NCBI GenBank assembly: GCA_903904835.1
Contig: CAIVEI010000171.1
Coordinates: 16,363-80,362 of the forward strand
Direction: 5' to 3'
Source of the DNA: an uncultured Schlesneria sp.
GTDB lineage: Bacteria; Planctomycetota; Planctomycetia; Planctomycetales; Planctomycetaceae
Length of the DNA: 64,000 bases
Positions 17,787 through 26,041 of the stretch are shown one piece after another. A model generated the notes under the pieces. It was not told the origin of the DNA. It did no database searches and saw only the letters and a list, made by a program, of their open reading frames with translations. Made by a program: the position numbers and the translations under genes. The first letter of the stretch is position 1, and each line of letters opens with the position of its first letter.

Positions 17787-19475
17787 TCACTTCGCCACGT
17801 AGATTGTTTTCCCGTCCTTAATCGTCTCGACGACTTTGATATCCTTGATCGCCATCGGATCGACCTTCAGCGGATTTTTGTCCAGAATCACCAGGTCAGC
17901 CCGTTTGCCGACTTCAAGCGAGCCTTTGGTTTTTTCTTCCTGATACATATGAGCCGAATCGATCGTCAGTGCTCTCAGCGCCTGTATTGGCGTAATTCGC
18001 TGATCCGGTCCAATGACTTCCCCTTTACGCGAAATGCGATTGACGGCCGACCACATCACAAATAACTGGTCGATCGGCGAGACATTGAAGTCCGTGTGAT
18101 TGGCACAATGAATCCCCATTTCAAGAGCGGTCTTCATCGGGCTGAGAAAGAATGTTTGCTCTTTCCCTCGGTTCTTCAGATGAGTCTCACCAAAGTAAAA
18201 ACAGTGCTCCGTAAAGAACGAGGCCATGATTTTGTAATCGACGTATTTTTCGAGCTGATCCCTTCGCACGAACTGCGAATGAATGACCGTTGTTCGTCGA
18301 TCAGCGAACCTGTCTTTGGCAACCTTTTCATGGCATTCCAGAAACATGTCGATTGCCGCGTCACCGTTACAGTGGATGATCAACTGCAAATTGTTGTCAT
18401 AAACAAACTTGATGAACTCTTCCGCTTGAGCTTTCGGAAACAGTGGTTCGCCGCGCCAGTTCTTTTCACCCCCCGGCCCACCCGTCAGATAGGGGGTCGT
18501 GAAAAAGGCGGTTCGACCCTGAGGCGATCCATCAAGCGTGATCTTGATCCCGGCGAGTTTCAGATGGTTTGAGTATTCACCAAACTTCGCCGGAGGGGTC
18601 GTTTTGAACACGGTTTGAGCTTCGGTCACGAATGGGTAGGCAGCGACATCGATAGAAAGTAATCCCTGCGCCGCAGCTTTTTGTAAAAGAGCGACGTCAC
18701 CCCTCATTGTGGCCCCTTCCTGTGCGGTCGTGATGCCGGCTGCGGCATAAATCGCCTGGCCTTCCTGGAACCGGGTCAACAGCTCCTCTTCCGATGGCTT
18801 TGGCAGATTCATAAAAACCGGCATCCAGGCCGCCTCCATCAGCAGGCCTTCCGGTTCCATCGAATTGGGTTTGCGAACGATGACCCCTCCCGGTGGAGTT
18901 GGCGTTTCTTTCGAAATCTTAAATTTCTTGAGTGCCGCCGAATTACAGACCGCTCCGTGCAGCGACACGTGCTGGACAAAAACAGGATTATCTGGAAACG
19001 CTGCGTCCAGATCGGCCGCACTCATCTCACGTCCATCGGTAATCGCATCACCGTCATAGCCATAACCGACAATGAATTCGCCGTCAGGAATCTTGAATTT
19101 GGCCTGGGTCGCTTTCAAGGAAGCGATGATGTCGGCAATCGACTTGCCCGGACCTGCGGGGGGAGCGAAGCAGTTCGCCTGGTGAGCGACCTGCAAACAG
19201 TTAATGAAGTGACTGTGTCCATCCAGGAACCCGGGAACAAGAGCTTTTCCGCCCAGGTCAACCAGCTTTGTGGAATCTCCTTTCAGTTTCAGCACATCGG
19301 CCTTCGTCCCGACCGCAACGATCTTTCCTTTTAAAACGGCCAGTGCTTCAGTGGTCGGATTCTTATCGTCAACCGTGACAATATCACCGCCGTGATAGAT
19401 GACATCTGCGGTGTCGGCACAATTTGCCACAACCGGTAGCAGTAAGAACAAGAACGGTGTCATAAATCGTTTCAT
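17787..19475 (-). CDS. Secreted amidohydrolase, YtcJ-like
   Basis: This protein of about 562 residues starts at the ATG at 19473-19475, which opens a signal peptide (MKRFMTPFLFLLLPVVANC) and has GAAGG upstream; the longer frame to 19583 lacks coding character. Amidohydrolase_3 motifs are clear: the metal pair in GFLDGHSHF, IHCNGDAAIDMF, and NHTDFNVSP, with a C-terminal GSLEVGKRADLVILDKNP. It is predicted to be periplasmic and to hydrolyse amide-type bonds in an unknown small molecule. It resembles the gene directly downstream, and only a palindrome lies between them, so the pair probably arose by tandem duplication and shares a transcript. Confidence 0.87.
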   Translation of the reverse strand: MKRFMTPFLFLLLPVVANCADTADVIYHGGDIVTVDDKNPTTEALAVLKGKIVAVGTKADVLKLKGDSTKLVDLGGKALVPGFLDGHSHFINCLQVAHQANCFAPPAGPGKSIADIIASLKATQAKFKIPDGEFIVGYGYDGDAITDGREMSAADLDAAFPDNPVFVQHVSLHGAVCNSAALKKFKISKETPTPPGGVIVRKPNSMEPEGLLMEAAWMPVFMNLPKPSEEELLTRFQEGQAIYAAAGITTAQEGATMRGDVALLQKAAAQGLLSIDVAAYPFVTEAQTVFKTTPPAKFGEYSNHLKLAGIKITLDGSPQGRTAFFTTPYLTGGPGGEKNWRGEPLFPKAQAEEFIKFVYDNNLQLIIHCNGDAAIDMFLECHEKVAKDRFADRRTTVIHSQFVRRDQLEKYVDYKIMASFFTEHCFYFGETHLKNRGKEQTFFLSPMKTALEMGIHCANHTDFNVSPIDQLFVMWSAVNRISRKGEVIGPDQRITPIQALRALTIDSAHMYQEEKTKGSLEVGKRADLVILDKNPLKVDPMAIKDIKVVETIKDGKTIYVAK

Positions 19476-19728
19476 CAGAGAGCCTTCAGGATGCAAGCAG
19501 GGTTGGTAATCACAGAGTATACCTGGAGTACAAAGATCGTAGTCAGTTAAAGAAACACGATCCACTGTTCTCTGCGGTCTCAATCAACAAGTCGGAAAAT
19601 CAGAAACAATTAGTGTCACATGCTGCAATAATCGGACGATTGAGTTCTGGGATGATTTCCCCTGCCCTTTACAGGGCAGAATTCCGTCGACAAAAAAATA
19701 GTACTACGAGCAACGCCTCTGACGTGTT

Positions 19729-21009
19729 CTACCCCACTTCGCGGGTTAAATTGGCCCGCTGGCGGATGACGATCGTGTCGGCAAAGCGATCGCCGATTCG
19801 TTGACGATTTGCCGAAAATATCATGCGCAACGCAGCAGGAAGTGGCGTCAAAAAATAGGGAATTTCCACACAATACAGCAAATCACGGAACATTGCTCGG
19901 GCAAAACCGCATGGACGAAGAGTCGACCCGACGGTCCGAATCCCAAGGAGCCATTTTCCGGGAGTAATTCCTTGGCGTCCTTCAAAGTAGAACTTCAAAC
20001 AACTCAACGCGACGACGGTGAGAATGCCAACCGCAACAATGAGTTTGAGCAGAGCCCATTCCTGCTTGAGGCCAAACACCAACAGCAGTGCCTCGCACGC
20101 ATGGGACGGGATCTCAAAAGGAAGCGAATTTTCTAATTGAAGCAATGCGTCGCAGACTTCCCTCTCGGTAGATTGAGACCACTTCGTTTGAAAGATCCAG
20201 GGCTGAATTGATATCAAGACCATTGCGACCGCGGAAATCAAAAATGCGTCAATCAACAACGCCAGTGCGCGCTGCTTGGTGGAAGCAAGCGAGGCTTGTC
20301 GAACGCCGAATACATAGGTTGATCCGTTGTCATTACGAAACCTTGCGTCCGTTCCGACGACAACCAAGGTAAGGTGAAGCAGCCACGCAAGTGGCATCAC
20401 GGGGATCAGGCGTTTCCAGCGAGTAAGATATTCGTGTTCGGTGCCTGGAACCTCCAAGTGTACGGGCTGAACTTTGTTCCCTTCAATGCGACGAACGCTG
20501 GCAGAATCCCATACGTGATCAGTCAACATGAGATAAGCACCGTGATCAGCGTCGTCGAGCAACAGATTGAAGTGCGCCGTGAACGGCTGACTTTCAATAT
20601 CTTCGACGATAAAGATATTGGCATGTCTTTTTGAACTGTCCCAGCGGCTATCAGTCGTGCGCACCACAACAGAACTTCGGCTGCGCTTCAAACAAACCAA
20701 GACGTCATTTTGATCATTGATCAGCGAGGCCAAACCCTCTGGTTTCATCGCATACGCACCCGTCGGCTCCCATCCGGATACGTCTCGAAGCGAGTTTTCA
20801 GGTGCCAACGCCGAGGCAATGCCGTCTTCTTCATCCGAGAATTCAAATCCACATCGGTACGCGTTGAAACCGGCATCGCCCTCAAAATATAAGTGGACTT
20901 TCTGCTCTCGCGTCGCTACCGAAAGAGAGAGTTGCGATAGGGCAGTCCACCAGGCGGAAGAGGCGACCGTGGCAACAGTCTTCTTGCAAACCGTCCGCCT
21001 CGTGTCGGA
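19729..21009 (-). pseudogene. RDD family membrane protein, C-terminal part of a probably frameshifted gene
   Basis: The RDD domain is clear near the C-terminus: GRQGITPGKWLLGIRTV, then NRQRIGDRFADTIVIRQR, with about four membrane segments. The only initiators are a TTG at 20808 and a Met at 20748, neither with a ribosome binding site. Yet the same frame is open back to 21009 and reads as protein (for example SSAWWTALSQLSLSVATRE, then YRCGFEFSDEEDG). This frame overlaps the end of the next frame upstream (20916-21632), whose own tail turns Arg/Pro/Leu-rich. Both facts suggest one original gene of about 634 codons broken by a frameshift within 20916-21009, or a sequencing error. RDD proteins are small-molecule or ion-related membrane proteins of mostly unknown function. 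Confidence 0.65.
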
Positions 21010-21632
21010 TCAATCTGGAACCGACGTCCGCGTCCCGGCAGAAGAATTTTGCGACCGTCGACCCACTTTCCATCAATGAGATGGACCAGTCGAAATTCGT
21101 CATCGCGTAACCGACCAAGGCTATCGAACGTTTCGATAATCGTGGTCAGTTGACCGTCGTAAAGAAACGGCGTGACGTGGAAAAACCCGGTGCTTGCCGG
21201 AATTAAGGCCAGCTTTTTGAGCGACTTCCCGTCCGTTTTGTAGATCGTGGACTTGGAAAAAACGAAAAGCTCATCGTTCATCCAGACAGGCTGAGCGGTT
21301 TCGTTCTCGATGACAAGGTCTGTTTCGGATATGCGTCCTGTCGTGAGGTTCAGCCGTTTGATTCTCGTTTCCTTTAATGAACGGCCTGACCTCCATCCGC
21401 CTGAATAAATATCGACAGGGAACCAGAGTTCTCCCTTTCTCACACACCCTTCAACGTATTTTCGAGATTCGGCAGAGGATCTTCTGAAAGGTTTTTCCGG
21501 CACCACCAAGTTGACTAACCACCAGAAAAATCCGACCGGCAAAACGATGCTCAATAAAATCGTCAACGCCGAGACTCTGATGCGGTGATTACGGTTCGTT
21601 TCCATGCGGTTATATATAACGCGGACTTTCAT
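20916..21632 (-). CDS. Membrane-anchored N-terminal part of the frameshifted RDD gene
   Basis: This 238-codon frame has one N-terminal membrane segment (VSALTILLSIVLPVGFFWWLV) followed by an extracytoplasmic beta-rich domain that reads like part of a propeller (NDELFVFSKSTIYKTDG, TTIIETFDSLG, LVHLIDGKWVDG). The last 30 residues, after FQIDPTRGG, become Arg/Pro-rich and end at a stop inside the region where the RDD frame is already open. The simplest reading is that the native protein shifts frame here and continues into the RDD part. A start at 21605 (METNRN...) is equally possible. If two separate genes are real, this would be a stand-alone single-pass protein of unknown function. Confidence 0.5.
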   Translation of the reverse strand: MKVRVIYNRMETNRNHRIRVSALTILLSIVLPVGFFWWLVNLVVPEKPFRRSSAESRKYVEGCVRKGELWFPVDIYSGGWRSGRSLKETRIKRLNLTTGRISETDLVIENETAQPVWMNDELFVFSKSTIYKTDGKSLKKLALIPASTGFFHVTPFLYDGQLTTIIETFDSLGRLRDDEFRLVHLIDGKWVDGRKILLPGRGRRFQIDPTRGGRFARRLLPRSPLPPGGLPYRNSLFR

Positions 21633-21790
21633 TGAATTGAAACATTTTCTCTCGGTGGCGGGCGCTTAATCGCCGACACAACCGTCTCAAGCTCTGGAAA
21701 CCCGTGGCAAACTTGGGTAAACCTTAACCCTTCGCTCCTACCGACGGGTGACAACCCTTGGTTTACAAAGTTGACCATCAGAAAGATTGC

Positions 21791-23014
21791 ATGGCCTTTC
21801 ATCATACGACGCTTGAAAACGGACTCGAAGTTGTTGCCGAAACGAACTCTGACGTGCATAGCGTTGCGTTCGGTTTTTATGTGAAGGCCGGCGCTCGCGA
21901 TGAAACACCGGAAGTTTCCGGTGTCAGCCATTTTCTGGAACACATGGCCTTCAAAGGAACCGAACGATTCACTGCCGAAGATGTGAATCGGATCTTCGAT
22001 GAAGTCGGTGCCGACAACAACGCGGCCACGGGCGAAGAGAGCACGGTTTACTATGCCGCGACTCTGCCGGAATACCTGCCGCAGACGTTTGAGATCCAGT
22101 CAAGCATTCTGTTTCCCACCTTGCGTCAGGATGATTTCGATGTCGAGAAGAAGGTAATTCTGGAAGAGATCGGTATGTATGCCGACCAGCCCTCGTCCGT
22201 CGCCTACGACAACGCGATGCAGGCTCACTTCCACGGACACCCGCTGGGCCAATCGGTCCTGGGTACGACCGAGAGTGTTGGTGGACTGTCATCCGAACAG
22301 ATGCGCGAGTATCACCGCAAACATTATCTCGCGGGAAATATCGTACTGGCCGTGACAGGTAATACTGACTGGTCCACGATCCTGGAACTGGCGAATCGCC
22401 ATTGTGCAAATTGGCCAAAAGGAAAGTCGGATCGCAAGGTGATGCGCGCATCGCCCAGGCCATCCACGAAATACATTCCGAAAGAGGAATGTCAACAGGA
22501 ACAGGTCATTCAGCTTTCTCCCGCACCATCGGGAAGTGACCCCTTGCGCTTCGCTGCCGAACTGATGTCAGTCATTGTTGGCGACGACTGTAACAGTCGA
22601 CTGTACTGGGAACTGCTCGACCCCGGCCTGGTTGAATCGGCTGAGATGGGTTACTACGAATACGAAGAGACCGGTGCCTATTTGACATTTCTCAACGGTC
22701 CACCTGAAGAGACGAAATCCAATCTCAAACGAATCGCCAAGATCTACGCCGACGTGAATAAGCGTGGAGTGACTGCCGACGAACTTGAGCAGGCCAAGAA
22801 CAAGGTTTGCTCGCGTCTGGTTTTGCGCGGCGAACGTCCGATGGGGCGGCTGGGGGGACTCGGCAACAACTGGTTGTTCCGTCGTGAATACCGCAGCATC
22901 GCCGACGACGTGGCGATCGTGCAGAACATCACGCTGAATGATATCCGCACGTTGCTCGACCAATTCCCGCTCGGGCAGATGACCACCATTGGCGTCGGCC
23001 CACTAAAAAATTGA
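21791..23014 (+). CDS. M16 family zinc metallopeptidase (processing-peptidase-like)
   Basis: The protein has about 407 residues from the ATG at 21791, which is preceded by AGAAAGA; an upstream TTG at 21758 is less likely. It has the inverted zinc motif HFLEH (His47, Glu50, His51) and a downstream metal-ligand Glu in the ILEEIGMY segment. The two homologous halves of an M16 monomer are present, ending with RPMGRLGGLGNNWLF and ITLNDIR. The length fits M16B enzymes of the mitochondrial-processing-peptidase/PqqF-related type. No signal peptide is seen, so it should be cytoplasmic and degrade or process peptides. It stands alone, divergent from the RDD gene. Confidence 0.92.
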   Translation: MAFHHTTLENGLEVVAETNSDVHSVAFGFYVKAGARDETPEVSGVSHFLEHMAFKGTERFTAEDVNRIFDEVGADNNAATGEESTVYYAATLPEYLPQTFEIQSSILFPTLRQDDFDVEKKVILEEIGMYADQPSSVAYDNAMQAHFHGHPLGQSVLGTTESVGGLSSEQMREYHRKHYLAGNIVLAVTGNTDWSTILELANRHCANWPKGKSDRKVMRASPRPSTKYIPKEECQQEQVIQLSPAPSGSDPLRFAAELMSVIVGDDCNSRLYWELLDPGLVESAEMGYYEYEETGAYLTFLNGPPEETKSNLKRIAKIYADVNKRGVTADELEQAKNKVCSRLVLRGERPMGRLGGLGNNWLFRREYRSIADDVAIVQNITLNDIRTLLDQFPLGQMTTIGVGPLKN

Positions 23015-23079
23015 TAGGGTTTGTAGCCAACTTCTCGAAGGGTCTTTGTTGAGGAAGTGATGGCTCTACAAAACTGTGC

Positions 23080-23111
23080 CACTGCTTGACGGTGTCTTCC
23101 GTCAAGCAGTG
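23080..23111. repeat. Perfect 13-bp stem hairpin after the M16 gene
   Basis: CACTGCTTGACGG (23080-23092) and CCGTCAAGCAGTG (23099-23111) pair perfectly around a 6-nt loop. It lies 65 bp after the M16 stop. There is no U-tract, so it is either a dispersed palindromic repeat or an mRNA 3'-end stabiliser rather than a standard terminator. Confidence 0.75.
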
Positions 23112-23219
23112 CCGAGTTGCCAAGCGAATGTTGATTTCAAGACACTGCTTCTCCGAAGACCTCCGAACCATTGGAACATTTAGATAAAGCCCGAGGAAAA
23201 ATCACGGCATTTGTTGTAG

Positions 23220-23244
23220 GGTGGGTCGAGCTTCGAGGCCCACC
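23220..23244. repeat. Near-palindromic GGTGGG...CCCACC unit
   Basis: The unit opens with GGTGGGTCGAGCTTCGAGG and closes with CCCACC, and is almost its own complement. It lies 48 bp before the esterase/SMP-30 gene. It looks like another short dispersed palindrome; no second copy was seen in this window. Confidence 0.5.
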
Positions 23245-23291
23245 ATCTTCGCATTTTATCCCATCTCCTCCCCTCACAAACGGACAGAAAA

Positions 23292-25013
23292 ATGCAGCTC
23301 ATTTTTAACCGTCTTGCAACTTGTTTTTTGATTGGTGCTTTGCTGGTTGCGTCATCGGCCTCTGCGCAAGAGACCCCCAAAGGGGAACTCATTAAATACA
23401 CGTTCGATCAATCAAAGATCTTTCCGGGGACAACTCGCGAAGTCTCAATCTACGTCCCGAAACAATATGACCCCGCCAAACCGGCGTGCGTCTATGTCAA
23501 TCAGGATGGCGTTCAATACAAAGCCCCGGAAGTTTTCGACGCATTAATCAGCAAAGGCGAAATGCCGATCACGATCGGGGTATTTGTCACACCGGGTATC
23601 GTCAAGCCGACATCAGACCAGGCCTTGCCACGCTTCAATCGCAGCTTTGAATATGACGGTTTGGGTGACGGATATGCTCGGTTCCTGCTGGACGAGTTAT
23701 TGCCAAACGTCGAAACCAAAACCACCGCCGATGGTCGAGCCATCAAGCTGTCCAAGGATGGCAACGATCGAGCGATTGGCGGCGCGAGCAGCGGTGCGAT
23801 CTGCGCTTTCACCGCAGCCTGGGAACGGCCTGACGCCTTCCGTCGCGTCTTCAGCGCGATCGGAACGTATGTGGGACTTCGTGGCGGACAGAACTATTCG
23901 ACGCTGATTCGCAAATACGAACCCAAACCGCTCCGCATCTTTCTGGAAGATGGCAGCAACGACCTCAACATTTACGGCGGTGACTGGTGGATGGCCAATC
24001 AGGCGATGGAACGATCGCTGGTCTTCGCCGGTTACGAAGTGACCCATGTCTGGGGTGAAGGGGGTCATAACGGCGAGCACGCCACGAAGCTGTTCCCCGA
24101 CGCGATGCGCTGGTTATGGAAGGATTGGTCTGCCGGGATTAAAGCAGGAAAAGGCTCGCCGCAGATCCAGGAGATCTTGATTCCTGGCGAAGACTGGAAG
24201 CTGGTTGGCGAAGGTTATCAGTTCACTGAAGGTCCCGCAGTGAACGCCAAAGGTCAGGTCTTTTTCAATGATGTCGGAGCAGGCAAAACGTTTCAGGTGA
24301 CATCGGAAGGAACGGTCAAAGAATTTCTGGGTGATTCGAAGAAAGGTGACGGTCAGGCCTTTGGACCCGACGGTCGCTTGTATGCGAATGCGGGAACGAC
24401 AAGTCAGGTCCTCGCCTGGGATGGACAAGGCAATTCCTCAGTCATCGCCGACGGTTTTCGAGGAAACGATCTTGTCGTGGCACATAATGGCGGAATCTAT
24501 GTCACGAATCCCGGCTGGAATGGAACGGACCCCAGCAAGATCTATTACGTTAATCCGAAGGGTGAAAAGACTGTCGTCGATACGGGATTACGATTCTCGA
24601 ACGGCATCTGCATGTCACCCGACCAGTCGTTGCTGTACGTCGCCGACAGTCGCACTCATTGGGTTTACAGTTACCAGATTCAGTCCGACGGATCCCTAGC
24701 TCACAAACAGAAATACTTTCATTTGCATGTCCCCGACACGGCAGAAGACAGTGGAGCCGACGGTGTACGCTGCGATCGCGATGGCCGCGTGTGGGTTGCG
24801 ACGCGACTTGGTTTGCAGGTTTGTGATCAGCCAGGACGAGTGAACTGCATCATCCCGACTCCCAATGGAAAAGTTTCGAATCTGACCTTCGGCGGCGAGA
24901 ATTTTGATGTCCTGTACTGCACCTGCGGAGATCGAGTTTATTCCCGCAAGGTCAAAATTAAAGGCGCCAACGGTTGGGATACTCCGAACAAGCCGGGGAA
25001 TCCTCGGTTGTAA
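23292..25013 (+). CDS. Secreted fusion of enterochelin-esterase-like hydrolase and SMP-30/gluconolactonase-like propeller
   Basis: The protein has 573 residues. A signal peptide (TCFLIGALLVASSASAQ) leads into an alpha/beta esterase of the Esterase_D/enterochelin-esterase type (about 25-285): nucleophile elbow GGASSG (163-168, Ser166), then LEDGSNDLNIY and the His in GEGGHNGEH. From about residue 300 a six-bladed SMP-30/gluconolactonase-type propeller follows, with YQFTEGPAV, GIYVTNPGW, SNGICMSPDQSLLYVADS and ADGVRCDRDGRVWVAT. These give the Glu, Asn and Asp ligands of the divalent-metal site. Together they suggest a periplasmic enzyme acting on sugar esters and lactones, but the substrate is unknown. 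The gene stands alone on the plus strand. Confidence 0.88.
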   Translation: MQLIFNRLATCFLIGALLVASSASAQETPKGELIKYTFDQSKIFPGTTREVSIYVPKQYDPAKPACVYVNQDGVQYKAPEVFDALISKGEMPITIGVFVTPGIVKPTSDQALPRFNRSFEYDGLGDGYARFLLDELLPNVETKTTADGRAIKLSKDGNDRAIGGASSGAICAFTAAWERPDAFRRVFSAIGTYVGLRGGQNYSTLIRKYEPKPLRIFLEDGSNDLNIYGGDWWMANQAMERSLVFAGYEVTHVWGEGGHNGEHATKLFPDAMRWLWKDWSAGIKAGKGSPQIQEILIPGEDWKLVGEGYQFTEGPAVNAKGQVFFNDVGAGKTFQVTSEGTVKEFLGDSKKGDGQAFGPDGRLYANAGTTSQVLAWDGQGNSSVIADGFRGNDLVVAHNGGIYVTNPGWNGTDPSKIYYVNPKGEKTVVDTGLRFSNGICMSPDQSLLYVADSRTHWVYSYQIQSDGSLAHKQKYFHLHVPDTAEDSGADGVRCDRDGRVWVATRLGLQVCDQPGRVNCIIPTPNGKVSNLTFGGENFDVLYCTCGDRVYSRKVKIKGANGWDTPNKPGNPRL

Positions 25014-25065
25014 GCGATCGAGCACACGTGGATAATCCGAGAGTTGATAATACAACGACGAAAGA

Positions 25066-25449
25066 ATGCCTGATGATCGAAAGACGCGAATCATGGGCGA
25101 CTTCTTCCGATGGCGACCAACTCTGAGCGGTTCTTTGGCGATCGCCAACTGCACGGCGTGGGTCGTGTTTGTTGTTTCCTTACCGCACCTGCCTGTTGAC
25201 GACGTTCGTGTTCAGGTTTTGATTTTTTGGACGGCAGTCTTTCTTGGTTTTCCATTGGGCTGGCTCGCAATCTCAACATGGCGCGACGATATCTACTGGG
25301 CTGGGTTCGTCACTGGTATCAATAGTTTTGTTTGGGGATTAATGATCGCACACGTAGTGAGATCGTTTTACAGGATCTCTGACGAGCCGACACAAGACGC
25401 AATTCACGGATGCGATGAAACGCAAATTCCTGAGCGGACCCGACAATAA
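25066..25449 (+). CDS. Small membrane protein of unknown function
   Basis: The 127-residue frame has three hydrophobic segments (near SLAIANCTAWVVFVVSL, VLIFWTAVFLGFPLGWLAI and FVTGINSFVWGLMIAHVV) and a polar C-terminus. No motif is recognised. The start may be at 25066 or at the ATG at 25093. It is followed, with overlapping frames, by another small membrane protein gene, so the two may be expressed together. Coding status is supported by the regular membrane pattern and by its place on the same strand after the esterase gene. Confidence 0.45.
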   Translation: MPDDRKTRIMGDFFRWRPTLSGSLAIANCTAWVVFVVSLPHLPVDDVRVQVLIFWTAVFLGFPLGWLAISTWRDDIYWAGFVTGINSFVWGLMIAHVVRSFYRISDEPTQDAIHGCDETQIPERTRQ

Positions 25450-25486
25450 ACTGGGGTTTGTCTGTTTTTTTTCGGGAGCGGAGACA

Positions 25487-25744
25487 ATGAGTGGTGACAA
25501 ATCACGCGCCGGATCGGAAGAGTTGGGGCCGTTAGTAGCGAGCTTCTGGGTTCTGGCTTGGGGCCTCTTCGCGTTGGTCGGCGGAGTCGTGTTCCTGATT
25601 TATCGACCATCCAACTGGGGCAGTTGGGGAATCACTTATGTCGGCGTGGGAATGACTTGGCTTGGAATACGTGGCGTTCGATCTGAGGAGAAGCGACTGG
25701 CAGAACTGGGTGATCGAAATCCGCTAAAAAAATCAGACCGGTAA
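25487..25744 (+). CDS. Small two-segment membrane protein of unknown function
   Basis: The frame opens at 25415, but the ATG at 25487 has GGAGCGGAG just upstream and gives a clean 85-residue protein with two membrane segments (SFWVLAWGLFALVGGVVFLI and a second around WGSWGITYVGVGMTWLGI) and a basic tail (EEKRLAELGDRNPLKK). I recognise no family. It lies 37 bp after the preceding small membrane gene and upstream of the cimA leader, from which it is separated by about 140 bp. Confidence 0.5.
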   Translation: MSGDKSRAGSEELGPLVASFWVLAWGLFALVGGVVFLIYRPSNWGSWGITYVGVGMTWLGIRGVRSEEKRLAELGDRNPLKKSDR

Positions 25745-25883
25745 AAATACCCGCAACCGACTTCAGCCTCGATTTGACGTGGGTCGGACGAATGTTTATG
25801 ATCTTAGTCTATACTCCTACTTGAGTAAAAACGTTTCTGCAAGGTTTTCTCGATGTCGTTTCCGTCGTCAAGTCGAAGTCTGC

Positions 25884-26000
25884 ATGATTCAACGGCGATT
25901 ATCGCTGCTCGAATTATTGTCATTTCGATTATTGGAGACGTGTAAGCGGCCTCGGGGTGTTATTGAACTAATACAACACAAGCCCTCAGGTTGCACCTGA
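25884..26000 (+). CDS. Leucine-rich leader peptide of the cimA-valS attenuator (candidate)
   Basis: This is a 38-residue reading frame that starts at an ATG and stops at a TGA located inside the terminator hairpin that follows. Residues 6-17 read LSLLELLSFRLL: seven Leu codons in twelve, using TTA, TTG, CTG and CTC. It ends beside an intrinsic terminator and just before a branched-chain amino acid synthesis gene, which is the arrangement of classical ribosome-mediated attenuators such as the leu and ilv leaders. A ribosome stalled at the Leu codons for lack of charged tRNA-Leu could allow an upstream CCTCGGGG (about 25950) to pair imperfectly with the terminator's left arm. A TATACT box at 25810-25815 could be the -10 element. 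Translation is not proven. Confidence 0.6.
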   Translation: MIQRRLSLLELLSFRLLETCKRPRGVIELIQHKPSGCT

Positions 26001-26010
26001 GGGCTTTTTT
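25982..26010 (+). terminator. Intrinsic terminator / attenuator upstream of cimA
   Basis: GCCCTCAGG (25982-25990) and CCTGAGGGC (25996-26004) form a perfect 9-bp stem with a 5-nt loop, followed by six T residues (26005-26010). It lies 31 bp before the cimA ATG and in the same direction, so it would stop transcription before cimA unless disrupted. The stop codon of the leucine-rich leader lies in its right arm. Confidence 0.9.
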
Positions 26011-26041
26011 CTTAATGCGAATCGATACCGAAAGCAGACTC

